DNA of 64,000 nucleotides. Source: Saxidomus purpurata (taxonomy: Eukaryota; Mollusca; Bivalvia; Venerida; Veneridae). Where the stretch lies: the NCBI GenBank assembly GCA_022818135.1, contig JAFMSR010000017.1:6406080-6470079 (forward strand), read 5' to 3'. Below the pieces are notes generated by a model. The model was not told the origin of the DNA and made no database searches. It saw nothing but the letters and a program-made list of their open reading frames with translations. A program made the translations under genes and the position numbers. Shown piece by piece: positions 46,071-58,028 of this stretch (position 1 is its first letter; the number at the start of each line of letters is the position of its first letter).

Positions 46071-46900
46071 GCTCGCCTTCGGGGAAATCAAAATCGACAT
46101 TTACTGTATCCAAAGTTGCATGTATTATCATATTGCAGGAGCCTCATGAAGTAACTGATCCTCTCTGTCTCACAGCAGTATGTAATTGAATGATGCACAG
46201 ATTGATGATTTTATGAATTTGCATATAATCGGTTACATGCAAAACTGTTATCTGGTTACTGTAAATAATGGATTCGCTAGATCCTGTTTAATCCGACACA
46301 GTAGGCCAATATATCATGGATGAAGAAATAGGTGGTCACGGATCCATTTATAACTTTATTAGCGTATTGAAATAGAATACTGGTACATAGTTCTGAGGTA
46401 ACATTCGGGAGAGAAAAAAAGTGCACGGGAATTGACCTTTGAACTCACGTTTTATAACGTGATGTAACATCTCTTAAAGTTCATGAGATATCTTTATGTG
46501 ATACAAAGATATAACATTTTGCGAAAGTCTTCTGAAAGACTATAAAATGTGATTAACCATGATGGCGATGACATCGCCAGTACAAAAACTGTTATCGAAC
46601 ATTTCTTCTGGCGTTATACTGGTACGTACAAGCCGTAAAAATATTCATCATGCAAGTCACTTTAAAAAGAATACAGATATTTTGTTTCCATTCGCTTTTA
46701 CAATCTGAGAAATTTTATCCAACAACTGAAATAACTGATAACAGGAAAGAAATCTTTAACAACATTTTTACACCGCAATATTCATATTATTTCAATGTAT
46801 ATGTATTACATAACTAGATTTGTATTTATAGGATTATAAACATCATGTAAGCAGTTTTGAAGAACCTGATAAAAATGTATACAATATAAAAGTCACTTTC
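46071..46900. other. Intron sequence
   Basis: No exon recognised. Confidence 0.45.
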
Positions 46901-46904
46901 ATAC

Positions 46905-46990
46905 ACGTCTCCATGGCCAAGTGGTCAAAATCGCCGACATAAAATGTAACCTCTCATAAATTTGATCCCGATATGTAGGCAGTTTCCTAT
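46905..46990 (+). repeat. tRNA-derived SINE head in the intron
   Basis: 'ctccatggccaagtggtcaa' resembles an A box and D arm of a Leu/Ser-type tRNA, and 'atttgatcccgat' a B box. The arms do not close into a functional cloverleaf. Confidence 0.55.
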
Positions 46991-47086
46991 GCATTATGAG
47001 TTTAGTACTGATCACCCTTATGTAAACTGTCGGCTTTAAATAATAGAAAAACTGTTGAAACTTGCAATAAGCAACTGCTTTATTAC

Positions 47087-47249
47087 CTTGCTTAGTCTGC
47101 TTACTGTCCGCGGAAAAGTCAGCAATTTTTCTTGTCACATTTGACACCATCTCTTGCTGAATTATCAACATGAAGACCATACCTATAAGCAGACAAACAC
47201 ACAGCCGTATTCCTTGACTTCGTAGTACTTTCCTGATAATTCTTCCCAT
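47087..47249 (-). CDS. Glycosyltransferase exon 1: cytoplasmic tail and signal-anchor
   Basis: Starts at ATG (47249) and ends with donor CAAG|GTAATA, phase 1, matching the phase of the catalytic exon at 43550. It encodes a short basic tail (MGRIIRKVLRSQGIR) followed by a hydrophobic anchor (LCVCLLIGMVFMLII), then a hydrophilic stem. This is the type II topology of Golgi glycosyltransferases and is why it is joined to the catalytic exon 3.5 kb downstream. A second donor 15 bases earlier (GACA|GTAAGC) is also phase 1, so the stem could be five residues shorter. An intervening exon cannot be ruled out. Confidence 0.7.
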
Positions 47250-47405
47250 TTTAAAGCCACGTTTTCTATTGTCAGGTGAAATATTTATTTTCCGCAATCA
47301 CTGTTTCAAATAATTAATGTCGATGTTCATAACTCCCGTTGGAATACAACTAAACATAATTATATGTGTAGTGTATTTCCTTAACTAGGCTTTCTCGCTC
47401 GATAT

Positions 47406-47414
47406 CTATAAATA
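47406..47414 (-). promoter_or_regulatory. TATA-like box upstream of the glycosyltransferase
   Basis: TATTTATAG on the minus strand, about 160 bp upstream of the ATG and on the correct strand. AT-rich DNA makes chance matches common. Confidence 0.25.
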
Positions 47415-47449
47415 CACACGTGAATAATATTTAAATACACATTTCTTTA

Positions 47450-50400
47450 TGACAGATTAAGAAGCAAGTTTTGGCCTATTTGCGGTTGCCGTATCATAGG
47501 GTAAACAAGTAAAAAATTGCTGCAAGATGCAGCAAAGAGATGGTTGCACGGCCGAAAGAACAACAGATGTTTGTGATATTGTCTTGTATCAGTGAAGATG
47601 TATTTCAGAATTTATAGATGCTCCTGTTTATAAATATTCAAATTTTTATGAATGGTGTTCTTAAAGTACCATTCTTAATCGAGCAGATCGATAGAAAATG
47701 GTCAGTGACATTATGCATCCAATGAAGTGTACACAATGATGTGATCCTGAACTCCCGGAACTGCCTTATCAACTGTAGGAGAACAGTCATATGATCATGT
47801 CATTAATTGTCAACTGTAGTCCAAATAATTAGACTGAGAAAGTTGTCATTTTATGTTCAACATTCAAAATTCTGACATTTTACATCTTTTACTATCAAAG
47901 CCTTTTTCGACGTCTAAAGGTTTAGTATCAAAATGGTGTAGCATAACTTTCATTTATCAAACATGACAAAAGCGGTTTCATTTATACCCATATGAAATAA
48001 AAATTATTTTGCTTCAACTATAATAGGCAAAAATGATTTATAATCCATTATTACCCACGAAATGTCACTTCATTCTTTTAGCATCGAGTGTTTACATATG
48101 CTGTGCCACCATCTTGTTTCGGGCCAATGAAACTTGATCAGCGTCAGACCAAAAATATTTCCCTCCAAATGTCATCATTTGTAAATCGAGTTATTTTCAT
48201 AATAATTGTACATTTTCTAAATTTAGATATCAAATAAATCAAATAAAAGATGGAAAAGTATTGATAAATTTTATTTCTCTGTACGGGATAAAAAAGGGTA
48301 AATTTCGTCCAAGAAATGTTTCTGATATGCAAATCATGTTTATACCAGGAATACCCTTGGTTATTACCGTGCCTCTATTGAAAGCTTTGACGGGCTGCAT
48401 ACTGGATTTTTAATTAAATCGGATTATTAACTACAATTAGCCTAAGGGTAAATATTAATTTTAATTGCTGTCACAAAGATTATTATTTTTATTTTTATTA
48501 TTATTTTTCTTCACACTTGGTGTAGAACATGAAGAACTGTACATGACACTAGAATGTTTAAAAATAGCTCACTTAATAATTCGAAAAACCTTGGACAGCG
48601 CTACCTGTCGAGTGTAGTAGCATATGTACACTGTTATGTGTAGTAAATTCGCGCCAAAAGTCACATGGTCTATTGTTTACATTTTACGTCTTGAAGAACT
48701 TCAATTTATACGCATTAATAACATACATCAAAATGTCGGCTTTATATAATCCTTTAAAAATCCGTAACTGAGCAAAAAGTCTTCACAATCGTCCTACTTA
48801 TTTTTGTCAATTTATAAGTAAGTCATCACTTTGGGCGACTTGCTAAAACTTTAGTTTAGTCTACAATATCAAACAACGCATGTGAATTAACACTCAAAAT
48901 GCATTGCACTCAAAATGCATTGATAACAAAAACATAATAAATTGTTGGTAATAACTAACCTTCTTTACAGAATCCACTTTAAATTTCCAAATTTCACTAC
49001 GTAAACAGGTGACGTGATGTGTAAAGCAAGAATGATTTAAGAAATAATTTTCAATAGGCATGCGCGAATAACTTGAAAGGCTGAAAGGATCAAATCCGAT
49101 TGGAAGTGCAAATATATGATCCACCAAGCAGCAAATAATCCACCAAACGGCAATGAAATAATAACAATTTCATTTTTGTGGCGATTAACACGTGAGAATT
49201 TTAATGAGAATTTTACTTTTCGAGTGAAGAACGCAATTTTACAGAAAAATATGACTCGAAAGGAAAAAAATGGTCAAATCCGAATCCATGGCACATTCTT
49301 AAGCCACTACTATATGCCCGGCCCTGATGGGCCGTGCAATAAATATTGCTACATGTACGTTAACTAAGGAATGATAAAATTTGTTTTCTGTGTTTTATCG
49401 TTGGGTAAAACATCAGTCAGGATTTCGGATTCTTAGTAATCAAAATAATATTACAAGTGTTTCAAACACGTCATTTTCTTTAAGATCTTTTTGAACGGGT
49501 AGCGGTACATCAGAAACTAAAACATGAAATGCAACTGGGCGTGTTCATGTACTTACATCGCGACGTTAAGAACATGCCATGGCTTTTCGTTAAATAAAAT
49601 GAAGGTTGTTCCCTTCGCGTTTATATACGAAAACAACCATGTTCCTGTTCCAAAATGCGGCGGCAAAATGCTTTCAGTGTTTCTGATTGAAACAATCTTC
49701 AGAAAACAAGGGTATGCTACACCGCTACTGTTACAAGACGAGAATAGACCTGCTCATATTTTGTTACCTATCGCCTGACAATGTGATTATTGACATTTTG
49801 TCACATATTAATACATTTAATAAATTAAATAATTCAGTCATTTTGCATGTTTATCATATCTCTAATTTGTAACGGTACTTCACGTTCTATGGGAAGAATG
49901 AATAAAAATAACTTGACAATTCAACTAATAAAATCACACTTTCTGTTTTATTAACATACATGTATTTTCAACCTACAAACTACCATGTGGCAATTTCACA
50001 CGAATTTCTTTCAATTACATTTTATACATTATTATTACAATGAATGTTCTGTTCTGCTGTGTTGTACCAATCGTATTATGGTAAAATACACATACTCAGT
50101 ATATACAAATAAATTAAAGTCCCTGGACCACGTTGACAAGTAGCTTTTGTTTTACCAAGAAAGATGTCTTACCGTCGGAAATTACCTATATTTGTATCAA
50201 AAGCATTCATAACTTTACTTTTTAAATCGATGTACATGTTAGAAATATAGAGCATTTTTTATCAATGACTTTGCAAAAAAAAGGCTGCCTGGCAACTCTT
50301 TTCATGAAAAGGCGACTTAAATACACAAGAAATGAATATGTCAACATTGTTTTAGGATGAATAAAACATGGTTGTATCATTATCTTATCATAATATTCAT

Positions 50401-50660
50401 TTTACAATATCAGTAAATTAAAAAAGATCCTGGGACTTTAAATTAAATACATAATAGCGACATTTTCAAACTAACAAAAAACTAAGACAGTAGGCTTACA
50501 TTAGTACATTAACTTGATATCGCAGATTCAGTACCATTACTGATTACTATTTATGGTGACTTTTATATTCCAAACTGATATGCACATAATGTGATGTTTG
50601 TAATTGTTCATAAATTGAATTATAGAAACATTAGTAAACTAATATATGCAGAAACCTAGT
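47450..50660. other. No gene recognised
   Basis: Short ORFs only (for example 49116-49367 and 49524-49778), without domains or convincing splice sites. A GC-richer palindromic phrase 'gcccggccctgatgggcc' lies near 49316. Confidence 0.4.
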
Positions 50661-50867
50661 CTAAGAGATATTAGCAACATCTAACAAGTTGCATTTAACG
50701 GCTTTCTTGAATTGTCCTGTTTTAGTTATCTGCTTTAGATGAACAGGCAGCGAGTCCCAATCTTTAATTATACTTAATAAAAAGTAAAATATATACATAC
50801 ATACCAAATTTAAATGAAACTCTGCTACATATACTTTCTTACAATAACATGGTTTTAACACTCTCAT
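50661..50867 (-). pseudogene. Possible LINE ORF2 C-terminal scrap
   Basis: The last 30 residues (KDWDSLPVHLKQITKTGQFK followed by KAVKCNLL) look like the C-terminal tail of CR1/RTE-type reverse transcriptases (W.SLP..L......FK..L...L). There is nothing else of a LINE around it, so the call is weak. Confidence 0.3.
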
Positions 50868-51834
50868 GTATCTGAAATAGATACGTCCATACTTCCAATT
50901 TTGACTGCACTACTTTTTTCACAGCTGTGTTCACTGAAATGACACTGAAAAGTTCACAGTGCAGATCGCTGATGTGCATGCTGGGCGTGGAATGCACTAG
51001 TTGCTAGCAGGGTGATAGTTAATAAAACACTTTGTTATTTTTATTTCCACTCGAACTAATGACCTTGAAATTGATTAATGAATGACGACGTCGAATGAAA
51101 AAAAATCAAACCCACGTAAATCAATGCTCATAATAACTGGGCCAACGTATAAGCGCCCAAAGAAAAAAGATTGTCTTCCAAAGGTCTTTAGACCTTTATC
51201 TCTATGCTATAAAATCTCTTCAATCTAAAATACAAAACGAAAAACACACGACGATTTATATTAATACAAGATATAAAATTGCTGACAATATGAAATAGAA
51301 TATAATGCAGAAATAAAAAAGACGCTAAAAAGACACTAATGTCGCTAACCTTTGTCCACTGTAACTTTCAAAAAAACTTAAATCCAACTAGGATGTCATA
51401 TTTTGAAATACAATCATAATTTGGTAACTATATGATAGTTTTCTCAAGACAATATACGCGTTGATTTTACAGATAATTGTAAGGGTTTCTACAAATACTT
51501 AAAATAGAAATTGCCCATCTATATTTCTTGAGCATTTTTTGTAGATGGTTTTTCTTTTAAAGTAATTTAGAAATCTGAAATAAACATGTAAGAGTTTTTC
51601 CTATAGAAATAAATAATTATGTGTATAGTTGTTTTTTATTACTTTACGAGTCAACATCTTTTGATGAGCTTGACTACATAAAATAATCCCAAAAAGACAC
51701 ATCATTTCATTTCTAAATCTGACAAATGGTATGTACAGAAAATTGTGTACATTTTCCAAACGAGCGTGGTGTGAACACCATACATAACGAAGTTGTTTCT
51801 AGGGTGCTGATTTGTCAATATTTATATTTAACGA
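50868..51834. other. No gene recognised
   Basis: AT-rich; 3' flank of EGF gene B if its membrane exon is real. Confidence 0.4.
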
Positions 51835-52022
51835 TCAAGTAGCTTGATTGCTATGAAGTTTCAAAACAACTGACACATCTTCTTCAGAGATGATTCCATT
51901 TGGAGAGGAGACGGACCGTGGACATACAACAATTATGACAATCAAACAATAGTTCGTACGATGAGTTGAATAATGGAGGACCAATACAATTACAAAAATG
52001 TACATACTAAAGTTTAGTAACT
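51835..52022 (-). CDS. Putative terminal exon with one or two membrane segments
   Basis: Acceptor TTGCTTTTCTCAG is strong. The frame in phase 1 (the phase of every exon of this gene) stays open for 61 residues to a TGA. It contains hydrophobic MYIFVIVLVL and CLIVIIVVC segments and a hydrophilic tail ending SEEDVSVVLKLHSN. The phase match and splice site are suggestive, but the coding call rests on those alone. Confidence 0.35.
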
Positions 52023-55000
52023 CTGAGAAAAGCAACACTATCAGGGATGTCAATCAGATTTGACACATGCATTATAATTTGATCTATATTAATAAATTAA
52101 GTACGTACAAAAACGAAACTTCGAAATATATCAAAATAATCAAACATTTTATACAGGTTTTATATCATCACTCTTTTAGGCAACTTGCATACTAATACGA
52201 CGAGTATACCTCTCGGTGCAACTTGGTACATTCCCACTACCGATTATCCTAAATTGGTTTCTGTAACTGTAGGAAACAGTTACCTTTTAGTTCAATTAAA
52301 CTCATTGAATAATGATGTAACGTTTATCTAATTGGTCATATAATATGCATTGAAATCAACTTGGAAAACAAACACCCGAGCATAAGTGAAAGCAGCGTGA
52401 CTCGCGGGGTCGAGGCATCTGAAAATAACAAACATAAGCATTGAATTGAGTAGCAACATGCAACTGAGAGTAATTTGCCGAATGTTCGATTTAAAAGCTA
52501 CGGCTGCTATTCCCACCCAGGCAAAATATGGACTTTCAAATATGATACTTTATTATGTTCTTCTTGTTACATTTTTAGTATTATCATAATGCATGTTTTG
52601 GCTTCTTACACTGAGTCGGCTTATAAAGTACGTGCTAAGATAGCCTAATGTATCTTAAATGTTGAACAAAGACTTAACGTTTCAATTATTTCTGTTTGTT
52701 TTTGTTTTGTGAATATTTCCAGGTTTTATCATTTAAAAGATTCACCATTAACAATAGCACGAATCAACTTACTGTTCTCACAGTCAGTCCCCTCAAATCC
52801 CTCAGCACACGTACAATTATAACTTCCTTCTAAATTCATGCACGTGGCACCATTCTGACAAGGATCAGACGTTGAACACTCGTCGGTGTCTACAAAATAA
52901 AGACATCATAGTAAATTATATCAAAGCATTTTTTTTTATTTTTACGTGTATCAATCAATCGAACCTGAGAATATTGGAGGCAGAATGTTTGCAAAAAAAA
53001 ACAATTTCACGCCGATATTGTCTTCTTTTTCAGCATTTTTATATATTGCTCGGAAGCCGAGTACTAAAGGTTTCTTGCAAAGAATTTAAAAACTGACTGG
53101 AATTGAGACTTTGGCAAAAAAAAGTTTGAAGAGAATTATCGAAACATACCATGTATTATTTACAAACAAATGTACACTTTCAACAAGCTAATTTAATGTC
53201 CATTTTGCTTCTTATTGACTGGTAGACTTGTAGCCGAGTTTGCAATTTATTGTTTACCTGCACAAGTATTCCCATCGCCGCTGTAGCCTGAGTTACAAGC
53301 AGTAAAATATGTGGCTTCCAGAGTGTAAACAAGCTTAAATTAAAGCAAGTTTTCCATGCTGTTTTCTGTTATGATTAGGCTTAAAAGCGAATAAAACAAA
53401 GATCTAGTGGTCGTACACATTGGTTTTGTTTACTTATGATTGCTACAGAAATATAGCCTCCAGATTGTCAACAATGCCAAATAGAGCAAATTTCAATGCA
53501 TCTCAGGCGATAACTCTGCACATATAGCTCCGATCTCATCTATTACATTTGATAATGATTGCCTAATAATGTGGCTTCCATAATGTAAACAATGTTAAAT
53601 ATGACAAATTATTCTCTTTCAGGGGAAACAACTCAAGAACTGCTGGTTTGATAGCCCCATACATTGTACCTAAGTTTGAATAGAATTGCTCCAGAAATGC
53701 TAGTGTTAGCGAAGGAATTGTGAATGGACGACGAACAATCGTGGATTCTCAAAACGGCTGGACTGCTTAGAAATCTGTCCTAGCAGTATATTCTAACATC
53801 AAAATGGATCATGGATCAAGTTTACAGTTATTTGTTTTTATCAAATTAATAAATATTCAGTGAATTAACTGTCATACTTCAAATCAACGAGTTACGTCTA
53901 GTGCTATAAGACGTTACTTAAAGAACTAGTTTAATATCTTCTTCTATTTGAATAAGAATAATAGCATACTGCCAATTGTTTGTTCTCTTTAACTGATTCT
54001 AGTTTCGTTGTATTATATAAACTAAACGAGAAACAAATGACAAATCAAAAGGAAAATCGCTAAATGTTAATGACTGTTACATATCAGTATTGGTCACTTT
54101 TAGGAATAAAACATTATTGTGTGTTTATTTGTTATTATATCTTTTCTATCAATCTTCACGAACTTTGAAGCAAATTTGAGTAAACAATTGCGATAATATT
54201 TCGTTAAATGTCATTTATTTTTATTAATGTCCCAAGTAGTTTGACTTGGTATGTCCCGTTGTGAGTGATTCAAGAAAAGACAACAGTTACTATAGATCTC
54301 GTGGCATTTGAAATTGCCACCAAAAGCATGTCTTAAGCTGCATGATTCTGTATATTTGTAATTATATTAACGAAAGACACAAGTTACTTTTACACTTAAC
54401 ACAGTCTCTGCTAACCACATACAAGTTTCAGGTATACATATAAATATATATTTAAGTTATTTCACTTGAAGAAAACTGTTTAAAGAATAAACACATTGAA
54501 AATATTTAAGACTTATTAAATAAATTTGACTATTTGAATTAAACGAATCATTGCCAAGCATCTATAATCCATATCTGACGAAAACTTGAACTTGGTACTA
54601 AATGTTAAGAGTCGAACAGCTCAAAACACGTGTGTATTGTCTCTTGGAATTATTCCTGTCGCGAAACATACTTCACTAAATGTTACTCAAAGAGATGGGT
54701 ATTACTTTTACAGTATTTGACTGTACAAGAAATTTAATCACTGGAACAACCTGAATTACAGGCACGCACTACTTATACACGCTTCATTTGCGTTACAGTT
54801 GTCAGGTTCAATACAGGGTAAATATAAATAAATATTGGACATTGGACATTTCGGCGTTTTATTTATTTATTTTTTTTTTGTTATAAAATTTTGGCTACGT
54901 GCACTCGCAACAATTGAAAACACAACACACATATTACTTGATAACTATTTTATTAGAAGGGACATGACAATTATTAGCATATTCGTCGAACTCAATAGAT

Positions 55001-57987
55001 CGTTAAAAGACAATACAGAGCACTCATTTCTTTTCCTCGTGCGCCTCGTGCACATTGACCGTGTGTTTCGTTAGGGTTCAACTTGATTCGAACACTTCTG
55101 TCGAAATTTTGGATTATTTCAAAATTATATTATGCCTAGGTTGAATAACGATAACAGAAACCGGATTTGGGGACTTTTAGAAAGTGGTGTGATACAATAT
55201 GAAGTGGCTGGACCTTCGCGGTTGGTACAGCGTTACAATGGGAGCTATTCCCGCTATTGACGTGTTTTAGTGACATGCTTGGAAAACAATTGATTACGGT
55301 ATGAAACTAAGATCAGTTTGATGAGTGTTTTAATTTTTACAAATGGAATCAAGTTTAAAACACTATAGTTTGTAATTTAAGCAAGCACAATCTCTCCTAG
55401 TAAGCTGAAATAGACAATAACAAAACTTATCAAAAAGAAATGTATTTTTTCTACGGGCGAAGTTATGTGCACTTGAGGTTATGTGCAGGGAGGAACACGC
55501 TCAAATATTCAATCAAGATGATTTAGGCAAATAATTATTTTTTCATTGAAATCGATATAGATTTTAGCTTCCCTTATGTATACTAATGCATGAATCACTT
55601 CGCACTACGCACAAGATGTACGTACGGCAACTTCAGTTCGTTCACATGATGCATTCAATACGAAATGTTTGAGAACATGCAGCAAGATATTCCATTACAG
55701 TATTAACCTGTGCAAGATGTTCCATCACCGGAATAGCCTCAATTGCAGGCACATGTAAAACTACCAGCAGTATTTGTACACGCTGCATTCGCGTCACAGT
55801 TGTCAGTGTTATCAGCGCACTCATATGTTTTTTATAATCATTGCAAACACTAGATTAAAATATTGTGTCATAACTGTTCGAACCTTTACTTCTGCTTTGA
55901 AAAAAATTCCTAGTTTCATTTCACAACACAGCTGTTTATGTAACTTGCGACGACCACACAGGGGCTGTGTTTATAGTCAGTATTGCCGTGTATTTCTAGT
56001 AAAATATAAGCTTTTTTTCCGTTGTCGTGCAGTGTAGACATTGACATATCACTTATCTGAGCAACCCTTTGGAGGTTGTTGCGTTGACTAGGCGGTTTAA
56101 CACATTGATAGGCGTTATCGCCGTATGCACAGATTTGAATCATGACGTCTGCTTCAGAAAAAATTAAAATATATCTATAATGACACATACTCATTGTTAA
56201 TACATGTCGTATTTTTTAATTTTACTTAAGTCTGCATTGCCACGGGAATGCGTACGATCTACTACCAACCACGCTCTTTCATAATCTTCTAAACGTCGAG
56301 TAATAAATATTTCGCATAGAGGCACTTTTGTTCCGCAAATATCAAAGGAATTTTAATTAAACTACAATTCAACCTGTGTAAGTGGATCTACCTTACGTAG
56401 CTAATGTTGTTTGCTATCAAAATCGGCCATTTTGTACCAATATACCTGTATTTAAGTATCTAAATATTTCTAGCCATTTCAGGAATAAAATCTACATCTA
56501 TTGTCACGTTGCGTTTTGTTAAAATCTTTTCAAAATGCATCGATAATAGTATGTCATTACTTACGATATTGTACTTTCCGTAATTTGTGTGAAATAACGG
56601 ATTATACGAATGTGATATCTGTTTCACTTCGCACTACTCGAAACATGTGTGAATGTTCCGGCGACAAAACGGACTTACTTGATGCAATAAGGAGAAGAGA
56701 TGGTACCCTGCAATGTTTTCTCTGTATAAAAGTTACCTGTGCAAGTAGTTCCATCACCGGAATAGCCTGAATTACAGGTACATGCAAAACTACCAACAGT
56801 ATTTGTACACGCTGCATTCGCGTCACAGTTGTCAGTGTTATCAGAGCACTCATCCACATCTAGTAGAGAAAAAAATGACATGTTTAGGGGTTTTTTCTAA
56901 GCATTTTATTCGAAGCTTTTTTACAAGTAATCTCGCGCGCTATGAAGCCATTCTCCACATTTGATAGTTAGCATGATTTTCACAACTGTCTACTAGTATT
57001 CTTTTTAAAATTTTAAATACATCTTAGAAAGTATTTAGAATAGTTCGTGTTTTAATTAGCAACAACGGATTAAAATGAATATCCTTTCTAGCAATTAACA
57101 CATACGAGACTCTTACTACTAGCACATGTGTAATTGAACATATTAGATGGATACTATAATTATAATAAAAATGTTATTTCAGAAATGTTCTATCTAGTTC
57201 AGATATAAGGCTCTTATGACGTCACTTATAGATTTTTTTCCGTTTAATGTTAGGAGTATATAATTAAAATATTATTTACATGTGCTTTTTATACATAAAT
57301 AGTTTTAAATACATTTATATTTCATTTTTGTTTTCACGACTACATTAACATTAAGTGAGTAATTGTGCCTTATCTTGGGGAATGATTATGAAATTATGCT
57401 ATTCCAAACCTGTGGAGCATGTTGCATCTTCATATCCTGAACATGTACAGGTGCCGTCCATTACACAAGTTCCACCATTTAAACATTCTTCAGCTCCACC
57501 ATTGTTACAATCTTCATGAACAAATATATGTAAAACCAATAAATCTCATTCTTACACGTAAAGATCATTCTAAATTTATCTTAAACTGAGGTAATCAGTA
57601 TGAATGGAAATTATCTAAAAAAAAGTAAATATAATATTTCAAAATATGGATGCGGATACTTTTGTTCTTCAGCACTATATTTGATCAACGTAAAATCTTA
57701 ATTGCAACGATGAGCTGCAAAAATAGCACAAGTAGTTATTACTGTAAAAGTGACACATATATGTAATCTTATCGAATGAGGAGCATTTAATATTGGTAAG
57801 TCAATATAATGCCGGCACCATTTAAAAGCGGAAAAAGCTATAAACATGCAAGAACATGCATCAATATCCATGTGAATTTCGTATTTATAATTACCAGTGT
57901 TAGCAGCAATAAGACAATTCACATACCTGCTTGAGAACTCCTTATTAACATTAAGGCAACGAGGAGTACAGAGGAGAAGACTTTCAT
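51835..57987 (-). CDS. EGF-domain gene B (gene-level entry)
   Basis: Minus-strand gene with all-phase-1 exons: signal peptide (57927-57987), EGF (57410-57511), calcium-binding EGF (56737-56859), then two possible ends. Either a 76-residue novel domain with a stop (55916-56148) gives a short secreted protein, or splicing continues through 52773-52889 (EGF_CA) to a membrane-spanning last exon (51835-52022). Between these lie three damaged EGF exons (55708-55825, 54741-54808, 53258-53301). EGF repeats in secreted or membrane molluscan proteins usually mediate adhesion or ligand binding; no specific function can be assigned. Gene A (18395-20028) is its paralogue. Which exons are joined needs transcripts. 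Confidence 0.6.
52023..52772. other. Intron or spacer
   Basis: No exon recognised. Confidence 0.45.
52773..52889 (-). CDS. Calcium-binding EGF exon (Notch-like type)
   Basis: 117 bp, acceptor TTATTTTGTAG, donor ACA|GTAAGT, phase 1 both ends. Encodes DTDECSTSDPCQNGATCMN then GSYNCTCAEGFEGTDCEN, six cysteines with the DxDEC calcium motif and a CxNxxGSYxCxC core. Intact. Its sequence differs clearly from the other EGF exons here. Confidence 0.88.
53258..53301 (-). pseudogene. Truncated EGF exon (3' third only)
   Basis: Encodes ACNSGYSGDGNTCAG and keeps its donor GCAG|GTAAAC. The 5' two-thirds are replaced by a repeat whose phrase 'atgtggcttcca...gtaaaca' recurs near 53455 and 53572. The exon has lost its acceptor and four cysteines. 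Confidence 0.75.
53302..54740. other. No gene; short three-copy repeat at its start
   Basis: 'tgtggcttccagagtgtaaa', and related text near 53455 and 53572, form a roughly 120-bp-spaced three-copy repeat. The rest shows nothing. Confidence 0.45.
54741..54808 (-). pseudogene. Relic of a calcium-binding EGF exon
   Basis: The minus strand keeps 'cctgacaactgtaacgcaaa' and 'gcctgtaattcaggttgttcc', aligned with the NTDNC.ANAAC and CACNSGYSG parts of the intact exons, but with deletions and a broken frame. Confidence 0.6.
54809..55707. other. Intergenic/intronic; duplicated flank
   Basis: About 55370-55640 is a diverged copy of 18052-18330 (the flank after the gene A EGF_CA exon). A 79-codon ORF at 54835 has no domain. 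Confidence 0.45.
55708..55825 (-). pseudogene. Dead calcium-binding EGF exon with internal stop
   Basis: Aligns over its whole length with 56737-56859, but TGA replaces the Ser codon in CNSGYSG. The donor reads ACAG|GTTAAT, and the 5' part (acceptor and the DVD of DVDEC) is lost to an AT-rich sequence, leaving YEC. It cannot contribute to a protein. Confidence 0.85.
55916..56148 (-). CDS. Candidate secreted-isoform terminal exon, unknown domain
   Basis: Acceptor TTTTTCTGAAGCAG, phase 1, 76 codons to a TGA. The text opens DVMIQICAYGDNAYQC and ends with HSPCVVVASYINSCVVK. It has four cysteines and a regular mix of polar and hydrophobic residues, with GC content above the neighbouring DNA, as expected for coding sequence. 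I do not recognise the domain. It lies one intron downstream of the gene B EGF_CA exon with matching phase, so it could end a small secreted protein of signal peptide, EGF, EGF_CA and this domain. Confidence 0.45.
56149..56736. other. Intron of EGF gene B
   Basis: No exon recognised. The part next to 56737 resembles the flanks of 18395 and 55708. Confidence 0.5.
56737..56859 (-). CDS. Calcium-binding EGF exon of gene B
   Basis: 123 bp, acceptor TTCTCTACTAG, donor ACAG|GTAACT, phase 1 both ends. DVDECSDNTDNC, then CTNTVGSFACTCNSGYSG, six cysteines. Same length and splice sites as gene A 18395-18517. Confidence 0.92.
56860..57409. other. Intron of EGF gene B
   Basis: No exon recognised; similar in part to 18518-18993. 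Confidence 0.5.
57410..57511 (-). CDS. EGF exon of gene B
   Basis: 102 bp, phase 1 both ends, donor ACAG|GTTTGG, acceptor CATGAAG (pyrimidine-poor, as in gene A). DCNNGGAEECLNGGTC, then GTCTCSGYEDATCSTG: six cysteines, EGF-like. Confidence 0.85.
57512..57926. other. First intron of EGF gene B
   Basis: No exon recognised. Confidence 0.5.
57927..57987 (-). CDS. Signal-peptide exon of gene B
   Basis: 61 bp from ATG to donor CAG|GTATGT, phase 1. MKVFSSVLLVALMLIRSS-Q-A: Lys at position 2, hydrophobic core, small residues before the likely cleavage after Ala. The frame and donor align with 19968-20028 of gene A. Confidence 0.85.
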
Positions 57988-58021
57988 GAAAAACTTGCCC
58001 TAAAAGTAATTCGTTCACTCG

Positions 58022-58028
58022 CTTTATA
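58022..58028 (-). promoter_or_regulatory. TATA box candidate of EGF gene B
   Basis: TATAAAG on the minus strand, its first base 41 bp upstream of the ATG, implying a leader of only about 10 nt. The aligned position in gene A reads CTAACGT, so the motif is not kept there. Confidence 0.4.
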
